The notes: generated by a model not told the origin, from the sequence alone. DNA of 64,000 nucleotides from Paramarasmius palmivorus (GCA_037176845.1 JAYKXP010000003.1:1-64000); one strand, 5' to 3'. Numbered from the stretch's first letter, positions 24,292-35,830 are shown. A program made the numbers and translations.

Positions 24292-25673
24292 ATGTCGTGT
24301 ACTACAGCGGTAGTACTTTCTCCGCTCCAGATCCCTGCCACTATCGCATCCAATATTGTCAGGTTGTACCGAACCAACGAATCCCTTCCGATATTTGGTA
24401 TCCCCCTTTGCGATCTCCAGCATGCCCTAGCTCTCGACGAGCAAGAAACACACATGTACCGTCGCGTGCTGCACCCCATCCGACGTCTCCCAGACTTGGT
24501 ACTGGTCGAGATATTCGAACATTACATGGGTGCACACGACTGTAGCCCTCCTTGGACACCATCCCAAGTATGCTACAAATGGCGACAGGTCTCACTATCG
24601 CATTCATCATTTTGGTCCAATATCAACCTATTTATGACATATGTCATTCTGGAGACCCGGAGACCACACCTGCTCTTGGACCGTCTGCGAGATCAATTAC
24701 AGAAGTCAAAGAATCACTCCCTTTCCGTCTCGCTTAGCCTTCAGACTTCTATCCCAACCCAGCAGGAGTGGTCACCAGTCCTCAAAACCATCTGCGCAGC
24801 CTCAGGTCGATGGGAAACACTTAAACTCGCAGCCGACGTCGAGAATCTTCGCTTCCTTCATTCAACAATGAATGGCACGCCAAATAAGTTTCCATCGCTG
24901 CGTTCATTGAACCTGATGCTATTGGGCCACATTCAGTCGGTGTCAACAGTGACAGCCTTTTCGAGAACACTCCTCGTTTACACGACCTCACGGTGATGGT
25001 AGATATATACGGAGATGCAAGCTCGCTGGGTATACCTTTTACACAGATGACACGAGCTCGGGTGTACCACGTTTCAAAGGACACCCTCAATCTCCTCAGG
25101 AGCATGCCAAACCTCGAAATACTGCACGTGGATCGCATATCTCTCCGCAACACCTCCGACATCGACCCCATCTCACTCCCATCGCTACACGCACTGTCCA
25201 TCACTTCAGGAACAGAATCAAGCCTTGCGGCTTTCCTGGATCATCTGCAGGTGCCGAATCTGCATTCGCTCAAGGTCGGAGTCGATGCGGAATCCGTCGT
25301 AGGCGCGTTCTTGACGCGCTGCGGGAAGCTGCGTTCATTGGCATTAAAAGCCAACGAGACGGATGATTTTGAGTGGTTGTTGGAGTCTCTACCACGGGGA
25401 GTCAACTCGTTATCGCTATTCTCGGCCACAGAAAGGGCTGTATGTGCACTGTCTAGACGCCAGGGGAAACTAGCCGAGTTACGACTCTTCTCGAGGCGAA
25501 TAGAAGATAGCACCCTGATCGAAGCTGTAGAGAGCCTTGGTTTACGCCAATTATGGCTATATGATTCGAGTGTTGACCACCCGGCCAACCGGATACGGGA
25601 GATGGGTGTAGAGGTCTATCAACGGCGAAGCTGGTGGTCTGATTTTCTTTCATCTCACACCTCAACTCGATAG
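24292..25673 (+). pseudogene. F-box / leucine-rich protein, frameshifted copy
   Basis: Close relative of the intact gene at 44713-46089. It starts MSCTTAVVLSPLQ, then has the agaric F-box segment HPIRRLPDLVLVEIFEHYMG and PPWTPSQVCYKWRQVSLS, and a leucine-rich C-terminal region. The first frame closes at 24996. The homologous remainder continues in another frame to 25673. Compared with the intact copy, the stretch around 24930-24960 is shorter by a net 7 nt, which shifts the frame. I found no intron that would repair it: the best GT-AG pair gives the wrong phase. It is therefore probably a pseudogene, or encodes a truncated F-box protein of about 235 aa. A sequencing error is the main alternative. 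Confidence 0.75.
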
Positions 25674-26218
25674 AGATCTTGCCATATGTACTGACTGAAT
25701 CGTCGTTTGATCAGTAAACTGTTCATAGCACTACATCTGGAGCCGACAGGTGAAGGGGTAAACGTCGATGAACGCTTCCTGGGAAAACCCCGATGAAAGC
25801 ACAATTTATTTGCAACGTTTGCGAGGCTCACAACTACCACCACGGTGAGTCGCTCATCACTCGTATTCCTCAACCCAAGTCCTGAACAGGTGACATGACA
25901 GGAATAATACATGACAATGAATTGACGTACGCGTACTAATAGGTAGAAAAAACTATTTAATCATGACTAAAAAAATATAAAACCACAATGTTATATCACC
26001 ATTAGCGCTGAAGGCGCTAAATGAAAGCCGTGACCGTGGGTAAACGATTTGCGGTTTCGGAAAGAAAAAAAGCACGAGGATAAAACTTTTACTACAGTCG
26101 CTCATATGCGACGCGTTCATTCACCAAGGCTGACTTCCGGCTTCTAGACTCGTTTTTGTTCAAACTCAAATTTCATATATATATCAGCCCCTGCAGGGTA
26201 GCAACGAGGAAACATCAC
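25674..26218. other. Intergenic between convergent genes
   Basis: About 545 bp between the F-box copy (+) and DUF2235-WD40 copy B (-). The first ~90 bp still match the 3' flank of the intact F-box gene (reversed 44712-44625) and mark the end of the duplicated block. The rest is AT-rich (for example 25940-25990) and suits 3' untranslated sequence. No gene is seen. Confidence 0.55.
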
Positions 26219-29200
26219 TCACGGGAACCAACGATCATTCTGGGACAATTGCTCGAGTATGCATCCTCCGGCCGCGCCATCTACGTCCCAGACGACTACA
26301 ATATTCTCCTTGGTACCAACTGCGAGCCGGTTTTCATCCGGAGAGAAGCTCACAGACATAACACTCGATGTGTGTGGTAGTTGATACCCGAATCTGGCCA
26401 CTCCTCTGGACGATACTTTCCACATCATCACCCTTCCATCGTCCAAACCACACGCAATATATGAGCGCCTATGTGCGACGGCAAGTGAATTCACAGGTAT
26501 CCGCTCCCCGCCAGGAAATAATGAGGGATCAGCTCTACTTGCAGAAGCCAACCACGAGTACTCTTTATTCCCACCACCACGATCCCATCTGCTCACCGAA
26601 CCGTCCCGTGAGCCAACGAAGAACTTTGAGGGGTCGTCTGAAAATGCGACCGCTCGTATCTCGTCTTCTTGAGGAGGAGACGTCCAACCTTCGCCAATCA
26701 CCTTTGGCTCCCACACACGAAACGTTTTATCACGGGAGCCTGAGACGATATACTGTGTCATCTTAGACTCTGGAGGGGGCAATAGAATGTTGGCGGCTTT
26801 TCTTAGCCAATCCGAAACCGTTTGCTCTTGCTTGCTCCTTGCAATTCTGGCGGTATGCGGCTCATCCAATGTTGGTCGTAAAGTAGTACCAATGTTCGAG
26901 GTCGCATTGTCGGATGATGCTGTGGTGTGTCGGTCAGCGCCATTGTGCGGGCTTGGTTCGACATCGGGCCCGGTACCAAGAATTTCAGCGACGGGAAAGC
27001 TTGACATGCCTTGTTCAGACATGCCAGGTGGTTTGCCACGTAGGATATCAGTAAGTAGCCTGGTGGAAAAGCCGCCAATTGGCTGTCCAGGTACTGTATA
27101 GGTGCCTGATTTGCCCGTTCCAGAGCTAGAAATGTTGAATTTTGGAGAGAATACCGCCGAAAGAACGTCGTGTTCGTGACCCCGGAGTTTGAGAGGTTCA
27201 TCAAGAGGCTGCTCGCTGGAAAGACGACGGCGTAAAAATGTAGTTTCGAAGACATAAACGTCAGGAGTTTCCGAGGTAGCCACCAGTTGGCCATCCCAGG
27301 CAAAAGACAAAGACAAGATATTTCTCTCTGCCCGGTTATGCCAGCTGTTTACTTGCCTCCCTGTCTCCAAATCCCATATTCGTATCATTGAATCGCCGCT
27401 CCCTGAAGCGATGCTCTTTCCGTCCGGTGAAAATGCAAGGCAGGAAATGCGGGCATTGCCCATTGTATCTGTTGCATTCCACTTCGATTTTATCTCGGTG
27501 CCAGTGCGGATGTCACGGAAAAAGATATGCCCATACGATGTGCCACATGCAATACGATCGCCATCAGGAGAAAATGCGAACGCAGTAACTGGACCTCCTC
27601 GTCGAATCGAAAATATCTCAGCTGTTACGATGGTCATTCATACTGAGCGGCAGGCGTCGTGAAAAAACATACCAGTACCGAATGTGTGCAGAAATCCCTT
27701 GATGAGGTGCTCTACTGACTCTTTCTCCTCGAACATATCCTGGGAAAGGAATAGGAACTCGCGAATGACTGGAGGTTGCCTCGTGAGATGCTGCCTTTGG
27801 AAAAGACCTGGAGCCAAGACCTGAAGCACCTGAATTGTTGCAAGGATGCGCCTACGAATAGGAATGTTGTTTACTAGGTCCACTGGGTGGAACAAAGTTT
27901 GGGACAAATTCATAAATGCCTGAATGGCTTCATCTGCTGGAAAATGAGCTCATGTCATAGCATGATAGGTACGACTGACCAGTTCCAAACAAGTCAGATG
28001 TCTGTCGTAGATGTACAAGGTGATTGAAGCGGTCGTCGGAAGCGGTCATTTCCATGTTGCTGAGAAGGTCGATGGCATCTTCGATGTGTCGAGTAACTTG
28101 GTCAACCTTGTCTGGCTCAATCTTAGACGGGTCTTTTCCGTCCCAATCGCCCAAACGTTTGTGATACTCCATGTGCAAGCGGTCCGAACCGTACACAGAG
28201 CGGTGGACCAGTTGGCCAGGAAGTATCCTACGTCGACGGCAAAAATGCGGTCTAGAAAAACAATAAGCATTACATCTGCTAAAGGGTTTAACACTTACAT
28301 GCGCGTCATCTGATCCTTATCCCGGTACGTCAAACGTTTAATAGGGAGGATCTCGAGTAAATACCAGAAACCAGTGAGTGACTTGTTGATTTTGTCAGTT
28401 TTCCTGACTTCATCCCAATTCAAAGCAAAGGGGGTTAATATGAGGCCAGCTTTGGATGCTTCTGTGGCCATCCATCGAAAAGCAGGTCCATTTTTGTTCA
28501 TGCGTTTATTCTCAATGTTCCCACCGCCACTGAATGTGAACCGTCAACCATCCGACGAGAGTTGTGTATCTTTCAACTCACATATCTGAGTGCGTTCCTG
28601 TGAACCAAACTTCCTTTGTGTGTGGCATTTCAGGAGTTCCCGTATCCCGCCGTTTGACTTTGGGCCCAGAACCGCCATAGACAAATTCAGGGAGAAACTT
28701 GACGCGGCGTTCGTGCAGAGCGAGTGCATGACGAAAGAGACAAACATGTTTCATCCCTTCAGTTGTAAGGGGAAGATCCTTTCTCTTGACAAAACCGACG
28801 GAAGAAACCGTATCCCTAGAGAGGAACATGTATTTTAGAGCGAGTTTTGAAAAAGCATTATAATGGATTGATATACCACACCCCAACAAAGTGCACTTTC
28901 ACATCCTCCCGACAAAATGTTCGTTTAAAGCTCGCGGCGGCGTCGTCATCGTCCTCCTCGTCCTCCTCCTCCTCAGAGTCACTATCAGACTGATGCACTG
29001 ACTCTGGTGCTGTTTCCTCTCTGAGTTTCCCGGTGGATGCCGTGCCTGCTAAAGTTTTGGAATCTGCTGCTTTAGGTGAGTGTACAGTGTTCAGATCGGT
29101 AGAGGTTAAGGGTAGCCCCCATTCCCCTCCCGTACTGGATATCTGTGCGTTGGGCGCGGAAAGTTTAGTTTCCCCATTGTCCATCTTCTTGTGATTCTTG

Positions 29201-30108
29201 TGTTTGGCCTTTGCCTTTGCTTTTTCCTTTGCTTTTGCTTGTGCCTTCGCCTTTTTGGGCTTGTTGCTGTCTGTAGTCCTTTGGTATAGTTCGTATGCAC
29301 TTAACACCAATTGAATCTGATTGCTCCTATCCGAAGGGTGGACACGTACAATGGTATTTGGGCCTCGTTACCCCGGTGAATCAACCCAACCTGAACTCTG
29401 GTGTTTGTAATTGGAAATTTAGTGAGATTGTGCGACATACCTTTTCAATCATTGCTGAAAGAGCGCGAACTTGGTATGCTCCACGCGAAAAGCCTGCGTA
29501 ACCTAAGCCTGCTATTCTCGACCATTGTTTTCGGACGTACCGAATAAAAAAATCCGGTCACCGGTTTGGTACTGCTCACATATCCATTGATAAGCACTCA
29601 GCAGAATCTTTTCGAATCGCCTAACACAGCAAAATTCGAAATCAGCATTGTCAAAAAGTTCTCATTGAACAGGACAACAGACCAAGCGAAAGCCAAGTCA
29701 ATTTTGTGGTTGATGGCTTGACGATAATAGGTTAACGATCTCCAAGATGTTCTTGCGTACGTTCCTATGCCACTGTTGTAGAACGTGACTTGTAAATGGT
29801 CACGTTTCTCCAGTCTGCTGTAGAGCTCGACTACATTGGTGTTCTATCCTCGGAACACTGAGCGGAAATAATAACAGAGGAGCAGATTATCAACAACTTG
29901 CCTTGTCGCTAAACTGGTTTGCGGTTCCGTCGATACAAACGACCAAGTTTCTCGACGGTCGGGCACCAGGAGCATGAGGCAGAGCATCGTGAATGCAATT
30001 GCAGTGTCGCTGTTGAGGTATAGCTGGTTTCATCGAATGAATCGCTCCAAGCTCCGCTGCATCTTCAACGTCCGTCGAGTCGAGTTTGTTCCACTTGGGG
30101 TCGGCCAT
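26219..30108 (-). CDS. DUF2235 (Tle1-like hydrolase)-WD40 protein, copy B
   Basis: Second member of the family, apparently intact. Start MADPKWNKLD at 30108, then VVCIDGTANQFSDK, TNVVELYSRL, the nucleophile exon with GFSRGAYQVRALSAM, DTVSSVGFVKRKDLPL and WFTGTHSD followed by the IGGG block. The exon order matches copies A, C and D. The insertion between the nucleophile and the SFKRTFCREDVKVHFVGVW segment is unlike the other copies: it is lysine/alanine-rich (KAKAKEKAKAKAK, near 29200) and ends in a run of Glu and Asp (near 28930-28980). A helical linker with HPVDLVNN and RQHLTRQPPVIRE precedes the single WD40 exon (27621-26219). That exon holds blades such as AFAFSPDGDRIACGTS and CLAFSPDGKSIASGSGD and ends CILEQLSQNDRWFP. 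The WD40 part is closest by eye to copy C. This is the only copy without a neighbouring divergent F-box gene. Confidence 0.82.
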
Positions 30109-30270
30109 GGTGTCTAAGGGTATGGTCAACACTCGTCCAGCGTCTTAAATAGGCGAACACGAGCCAGCTCTGCGGGATTGTGAGCTACGATCGCTTGGTG
30201 AAGAAGTCTGCGTATCTTACGATGCGCCAATGAGGTTGCGGTGACCATGTCAAAAACACCTGGAAGCTTA
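30109..30270 (-). promoter_or_regulatory. Core promoter of copy B, homologous to that of copy C
   Basis: The ~150 bp upstream of copy B, read on the minus strand, align with 47750-47912 upstream of copy C. Shared words include GTGTTTTTGACATGG (30246-30260 reversed and around 47752) and a CTTCTTCA...GATCGT..CTCA block. A TATA-like TATTTAA lies near 30147 on the minus strand, with ATTTAGG at the equivalent place in copy C. This suggests related transcription control of the two paralogues. Confidence 0.5.
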
Positions 30271-31426
30271 CGTGCATCAGTGTAATCCCAATGAATGTTT
30301 CGACAGTGTGATGTTACTCGGCCCACACCGTGACAGCCCATACGCTCTCTTCACAATTGTAGGCGCACATCGACAGACGATATTGTCACTGAATAGTGAA
30401 GAATCCAAGAAGCTGGTGCTCCACATGTCACGCCTTCTCGTCCACCCTGTTGCCTTGTGAATTGCGCTGATAGCAAGTGTCACTTCATGCACGATGACGG
30501 CGAGGCAAGTGGGGCTGACGCCCATCTTGGTAACGCCGCCTCGGAGGTGCGTTTTGGTACGTTCATCCGGTATGTTCATCGAATACGATATCCAGAACCT
30601 GAAATAAGTATATTGAGGAATATAACACGGACCCAGAGGTGTACACGGACCTTTTGAGGAAGGATAGTTCAGCGCTCAGCAGGAGTCCCCGGGAAGCTCC
30701 AAGCGCTGGTCCATGGGTAGCGTATATATAGCTAAGTGACCCCAACATCTTGCGCACCAATCAAGGTCCAAGAACCATCGCGTCGCAGCTCCATCCTTTA
30801 ATCAAAAGCGCCTGAAGCCAGGACGAAAAAAGAGCTGTTGAATGCGATCGAGTGGCCGACCGCTAGGGCAAGAAGCAACAGGAAACCAAGCAAGAAAACC
30901 GATACAATCGTGCGATTCTCAGTTCCGGTGATGCTCGGGGTAATGCTGTTGTGCTCCCTCGTCCCAAGTGGTTCAACTTTTGGTTATTCATATGTATCAT
31001 AGGGTTGTACATAGGCGGAGCTGTCGAACCGTCCGAGTTTTGCCGTTTTGAGTCCGAGTCAAACGTCGACGTCAACCAGCTACGGGGTGATTAGAAAGGG
31101 TGAGTTCAGTGATTAGAAAAAGAGAGAGAGAAAACCGCACGTACTTTATCTTTCAATTGAATCCTCACGGAACACATTCCCGAGCCCGAATCCCTTCAAG
31201 TTGTGCGGCAATCGCGTGTTGATATTCACTGGAAAGCCTAGTACATAAGCGTGGGCGAGAAACCAGTCAAAGAGGATCAAAATCAACTCACCGCCGCTGT
31301 CCGACCAGGATGCAAACTTGAGCTTGATTTTTGATGCTGATGTCGCCGGCCCTCATCTCATCTAAGAAATGGGTCTTCAAAGCTTCGATTTGGAGGCATC
31401 AGGGAAAGGACGATGTTCTGCAGACT

Positions 31427-31440
31427 GGGTTAGGGTTAGG
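31427..31440. repeat. Interstitial telomere-like repeat (TTAGGG)
   Basis: Two adjacent units read as GGGTTAGGGTTAGG. TTAGGG is the usual telomere unit in Agaricomycetes. Similar short tracts are at 46543-46554 and 60677-60694, with a degenerate one near 34599-34614. The tract is too short to be a chromosome end. Confidence 0.6.
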
Positions 31441-31774
31441 CCAGACGCGTACGCAAAAAGATAAGTATGCGTATACTATAACTTGGAAAACGCCTGGTGC
31501 ATGATGCATGAGGAATATGATGGGTTACAGCGGCTGGTAGGGGTACGGGATACTTTCAAGGGTTTCTATGGAACGAGATCGAAGAAGATGCGTCCGGGAC
31601 TTGGGGGTCGCACGCTAATCGAGAGTTGGGGTAGCAGCCTGAGAGCGGTGACGCGCTTTGGTGACCCATCCAGATTGAGCACGACGAGTTGACTATACCG
31701 AAGAGGACGAGGTGAGGCATCATATTAATGATGGTGGTTCAGGAAAAGAAAGCGATATCCAGGGTCCGATCCCA

Positions 31775-32060
31775 GTGTTCCGAGTTTACGCCGGTTGACG
31801 CCCGAACGATCTCAGCCTGAAGAGAAATAGACCCCAGGCAGGCAGGATGTCTGGTGGTGTCTGCGCATAACCACTAACCAAACGATGATAATAAAACCCA
31901 TCAAAATTTTAGAGTAATTTGAAGCTGATAACACGAACAGGTAGGTAGGTAGGTGGTACTATTAAATCTAAAGAACAACACGACTCGAGCTCAAAGCAGA
32001 CAGAGACACAAAAGCAAGCACCGACTTTGTGGCCTCCTCCACCATTCCAGGTCCAAGAAT
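31775..32060. repeat. Partial, decayed copy of the 3' region at 33640-33930
   Basis: This stretch shares several words in the same order with 33640-33930: CGAGTTTACGCCGG, CCAAACGA followed by ATAAAACCCAT, an AAGCTG.TAACACGAA word, a GGTAGGTAGGTAG tract, an AAAGCAAGCAC word, then TGGCCTCCTC. The second locus is the 3' untranslated region and stop codon of the membrane protein at 33893-34501. The copy has lost the coding part, so it is a tandem duplication remnant. Confidence 0.65.
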
Positions 32061-32740
32061 GCCGAAGGTATGTCATTGAGTATTTGCCCAACTTGAGTTG
32101 CGATCAAGTGTTGATTTAGGCCTTGGTGTTCGATTCCACCGACAAGAAAACATTCCACTGTGCCCAGTTTCTACATTTCAAGTTTCTTGTCTGCAATCAA
32201 AACCAAAACGCGTGTCTGTTTGAGTTCAACGTTCAATGGGATACGAGCGCTTTGAGAAAGGAGGTAGGAATCAGGATTCTGAATATCTGGTCTTGGCATC
32301 GAAAGAACTAGCCCCTCTGATCGACGAATATGATAGGCTCAAAGGCAGAGCTATCGTCGATGTCGAGTTAGTCTTTAGAGGTACAGACTCAGCGTGCTTG
32401 AAGAATTCAAAGAGTAGATTCGAAGGAGATGCCCTGAGTGGAGGATTTAGTGAGATACGGTGTACACTGTAGAGGCCTTACCACGAAATCCAGCCGCCGC
32501 AATCGAGAATTTTCAAAGTGAGGGACCGAACAGGAACTTGCATAGTCAAGGCGAATAGTAGGTATTGGGTTTCATTCCTGGTGATACGTTGGCCAGACTT
32601 CCAGAGAACTGACGGTTACGAGCTTTTCATGACAGAGGTGATGAGCACGAAGAAAGCGAATATATTGAGGACATACTTGGTCACTAAAACCTTATCCCAA
32701 CTCCAACTCCAACTGCAGATTGGGCTTGATGCATGATGAG
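32052..32740 (+). other. Possible small spliced gene, unrecognised
   Basis: An ATG near 32058 followed by a GT-AG intron would give MPKALVFDSTDKKTFHC and then QFLHFKFLV, and an open stretch to about 32260. After further possible introns there are frames with IDEYDRLKGRAIVDVELVF (about 32310-32380) and VRDRTGTCIVKANSRYWVS (about 32515-32580). They look more protein-like than chance but I could not connect them with consistent phases. This may be a decayed gene. Confidence 0.25.
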
Positions 32741-33255
32741 GCTTCGACAGATTTCCATCGAGTTCGCAAGGCTATAGATTCAGAAGGAAGATTCGGGATG
32801 TTCACTAGTAAAATTAGATTAAATGAAACTCACTTTTGAATCCAAGCGACGGAGAGAGTGAAAAAAAAAAGAGCAAAAGAACCATGACGCGTGCGCGTGA
32901 TTGGTATTCCCGACCACGACCTTTGGAGCTCAGAGCTCATTACCCAGTACACTCAAGAGGCAAGGACGCGTCAATTATGACAAGAACTCCAGAAGTAGAA
33001 CTTGGTTCGAGTATTTGCTTTAAGTGCTATGACCTGCCACAATTTTGGTTCCTTCTGCAACAATAATCATATTCAACTCTTCTTTTCCTACCCCGTCGCA
33101 AAACACATTTAGATATTCCCAACAGCCCACCTCGACTGCAGAAGATTCTATTGCCGCTTTCGAAACAAAATGAGTCTGCGCATCCTTGTTACGAATGGGA
33201 GGTGATGGCTACTGGTGTATTAGACGTATACACAAGCGCTCATGACACCCGGGCA

Positions 33256-33474
33256 TCAAGGCCTCACCTTGTAGAATGAGATTGAACCCATGTCGACTCG
33301 GAAGTGACACCTTCTTTGAAGGAAAGTCTCCAGTTCTCCGTTATCAATCATGTCTTCGGTAGGGACTGATGACCAATCCTTGTTTGCTGGGATACCCCAT
33401 CGATGGATCAAGTTCCGAGGGTTCGATTCGGGGTGAAATAAGAGAACACAAATGTGTCGAATAGGGGGATCCAT
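33256..33474 (-). CDS. Short hypothetical protein, possibly first exon of a small gene
   Basis: Minus-strand frame starting MDPPIRHICVLLFHPES and running 72 codons, with a composition resembling a real exon (WGIPANKDWSSVP and LETFLQRRCHFRVDM). A GT donor occurs at the end of ...SISFYK (around 33265), and a downstream segment near 33130-33205 could add about 20 residues. I do not recognise a family. It could be a small gene or a remnant. No neighbour suggests a role. Confidence 0.35.
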   Translation of the reverse strand: MDPPIRHICVLLFHPESNPRNLIHRWGIPANKDWSSVPTEDMIDNGELETFLQRRCHFRVDMGSISFYKVRP

Positions 33475-33892
33475 AAGGGAGTTTTCAGGTTCAGTTGGGA
33501 CAGCAGAGGCCGCAGCTTATAAATGTTCCCACAACGACTCGGACTAGGCGCTCCACCAAAACTGGCAGGGGTGCGTATGGATATGTGTCTATGTAACTGG
33601 GACTATTGCGTGGGCATACTAATAGAGACGCGCTCTGGTGAGTTTCCGAGTTTACGCCGGAGAATAGGCCCCTCTCATCCATCACCAAACGACGAGATAA
33701 AACCCATAAAAAATCAGATAACCTTAACTGGAAGCTGCTAACACGAAAATAGGTAGGTAGGTAGATGGTTACACACGGTCCGAGGCGGGGATAAGTACTA
33801 TGTACTCGTAAGTCTAAAAAACAACGTATGTAACACAGCAACACGACCCTTAAAACGCGAGACATGGAGATACGAAAGCAGGAAAGCAAGCA

Positions 33893-34501
33893 CTAAATCT
33901 TGGCCTCCTCTACCACCACTACCGGTACCGCCTCATCGACAACGAAATCCGGTATAGAACGTTCCACGCCCACACGTCCGCCGATGCCGAACCAGCTTCC
34001 TAAATCCTGTTGTTCCTGTACAGGCACCGACACGGAGAAATCAAGATGCGGTCTCCGAAGGTCGACAGCCATCTTATGCGCTACGAGGTGGCATATCATG
34101 ATGAATATCATTATAGTGAGTATGATGGCCGTTCTTGCTGTCAAGGGGAACGATGGGGAGTAGGAGGAGAAACGTTCACGAAGCGTGGGCTTGGGCGGAG
34201 GCGCGAGAAAGGCGATGGAGAAGCGGTGGTCGTCGGATGGGGAAGAGGGGGTGACGATTATAGCTGGGAGAGGTGATTTTTCGGATAGGGTTGGGAGGGA
34301 GAGGTCTGTGCGTGGGTGTTAGTGTTATTACTAGTGTTAGGATAGGTTGGTGGAAGGAGACACACCTAGAGGAGCGGGTATGAGTGTGTAATCGAGGCGT
34401 TGTGGGAGTCTGTGGAGACGGGGTCCTGCGTGTGCATTTAGTGTGTTTAGCGTATGGATAAAAGAAGAGGAAACAGGGCAAGACATACCAGGACGAGCCA
34501 T
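33893..34501 (-). CDS. Single-pass membrane protein of unknown function
   Basis: Three exons on the minus strand, 34501-34489, 34425-34366 and 34305-33893, giving 161 aa with phases closing. The start is MARPGPRLHRL. A Pro/Ser-rich N-terminal region (about 1-85) includes LPAIIVTPSSPSDDHRF. One strong transmembrane segment follows, TARTAIILTIMIFIMICHLV, near residues 88-108. The C-terminal tail of about 55 residues ends in a valine- and acid-rich stretch (VPVVVVEEAKI). No signal peptide is seen, so a signal-anchor topology is likely. The family is not recognised. A decayed copy of its 3' end sits at 31775-32060. Confidence 0.6.
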
Positions 34502-35077
34502 TTCGAAAAAAGAGTTATAACAAAAGTGTATATAATTTGACAGGTAAAGAAATGGACAATGTGTCGTCTTTTTCCGGTCTCACAAAGAGCTAGACAACGG
34601 TTAGGGTTGGGTTGAAAAGAATGTGGGGGTGTAAAGAGTGAGTGGGGGTTTTTGGTTAGTGAGAAGGCGAAGGAGAAGGGAAAAGGGAGAGAGAGAGACA
34701 AGGGGCCGGGTGAGAAATTTGTCAAGAGGAATAGTCATGATGGAGAGCCACGTGGGTAAGCGAGTATAACGCCGTTTGGGTGGTTGTTTGATGATTTGGT
34801 TTATCGGTGATAGGGACTTTGTTGTGGGTTACAGAGGTAGAGATACGCCATGGCTAAAGGTGGTGAATGGAGTGTAGGAGAGTAGGAGAACAGGCAGGTT
34901 GAATGGAATACCTTTCAGCTGAGAAACGAGAAAGGTGCCTGTCACCCACGCCATCAGGCACGCTTGTTGACATTTGGTGGTTGTGGAAACGCGATGCAAC
35001 GCAGGTCAAAGCAACGAGCGTGTGCTCAGATCTCTGACATTGGCGGATTCAATGATGTCAAGTATTCTACACTTGTT
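34502..35077. other. Intergenic, purine-rich
   Basis: About 575 bp between two minus-strand genes. The stretch 34600-34720 is strongly G/A-rich on the plus strand (pyrimidine-rich on the coding strand), as often seen just upstream of fungal transcripts, and probably contains the promoter of the membrane protein gene. A degenerate TTAGGG tract lies at 34599-34614. No gene is recognised. Confidence 0.45.
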
Positions 35078-35830
35078 CTACAACCTTCCAGCTACCAATA
35101 CATCTCCAGCCTCTTTCGTTCGATCCTTCTCTTCCTTTACAATCTTTGCAAACTCTTTAAACCTCGGATGCTTGGCATCTCCCATCAACTCAAACGCCAA
35201 ACTCTCAGAAGTCGTTATCCGCACTCGAGGTCCACACGACCGCATTTGCTGGAGTGCGATAGGCACTTCGAATCGGTTTACAGATGATATAGCGTCTGCT
35301 AGGACGTGGATGATCAACTTGGGATAGTGCTCGTGTAAAGCGAGGACTGTTTGCAGGATACAGATGTGTGACTGTAGGCGGAGTTTAGCGGGTGTAGTCC
35401 CAAGTGCTCTGCGTACGCACCTCCATACCCAGCAACACTACTCTCTCTGTATCGTCAGAGATGTGCGCTGTCACCTCTGGAATGAGCATCCCAAATTTCG
35501 TTTTATCATGTGCGCCAAGGTAAAGCTCTCCGAGCGATGAAACGTCTATCGATGGGTCTAGTGGTCCAAGGGCTGTGTGCCACTAGTCAGCACTTTGCAC
35601 TAAAAGGACTCTGTGCCAATACCACCTTTAGAATACTGCGTCGTAGCTACAGCTGGAATATCCAGCAACTGCCCATTTCGTTAGCAATAGGCGCTGGAAT
35701 GCATCGCTAAAGTGCGCACCTTTGCAAACCTCAAAAACTTGTTCGTCGTATACACCAAATGCTCATACCCATGAATTATCCCACCGAACGATGCCTGTAC
35801 ATCGCATATCAGTAGGAGTGTTCTTCCCAT
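35078..35830 (-). CDS. Isochorismatase-family hydrolase
   Basis: Cysteine hydrolase of the isochorismatase-like family (ISOC1/ISOC2, YcaC type), probably cytosolic; the substrate cannot be read from sequence. Four exons on the minus strand: 35830-35720, 35668-35626, 35572-35421 and 35371-35078, giving 199 aa with phases closing. The N-terminal strand MGRTLLLICDVQASF carries the catalytic aspartate. Then follow DIPAVATTQ, HDKTKFGML with the probable catalytic lysine, and VVLLGMESHICILQT with the nucleophile cysteine in the expected 'G.E.H.C..Q' setting. The tail has VLADAISS, the ITTSESLAFEL motif and HPRFKEFAKIVKE, all typical of eukaryotic ISOC proteins. The triad is complete and the length normal. 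Confidence 0.88.

Larger units (their letters stand above)
15700..25760. repeat. Left arm of an inverted segmental duplication (~10 kb)
   Basis: This interval carries, in order, the last MSS1 exon, a serine carboxypeptidase (+), DUF2235-WD40 copy A (-) and an F-box gene (+). The same order, with opposite overall orientation, is found from about 54780 down to 44620. The match includes non-coding DNA: the region upstream of the carboxypeptidase (about 16080-16290 against 54110-54350 reversed) and the 3' flank of the F-box gene (about 25673-25760 against 44712-44625 reversed). The degree of match differs between segments and is highest in the F-box gene. The boundaries are estimates. Confidence 0.85.
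30271..33255. other. Gene-poor spacer with short repeats
   Basis: About 3 kb with no confident gene. Noted inside: a telomere-like word at 31427-31440, a degenerate copy of the 3' end of a neighbouring gene at 31775-32060, and a possible spliced gene near 32052-32740 (listed separately). A hydrophobic minus-strand segment at about 30790-30905 (SVFLLGFLLLLALAVG) suggests a small membrane protein, but I could not join it to a start codon in phase. Confidence 0.45.

Noticed and set aside
24292..24996. Possible intron repairing the frame of the left-arm F-box gene
   Set aside because: The best candidate (GT near 24940 to AG near 25004) has a reasonable length but joins in the wrong phase, so a frameshift is the simpler reading.
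33415..33435. GGGTTCGATTC, tRNA-like T-loop on the plus strand
   Set aside because: No A box 35-60 bases upstream and no acceptor stem. It falls in a protein-like minus-strand exon.
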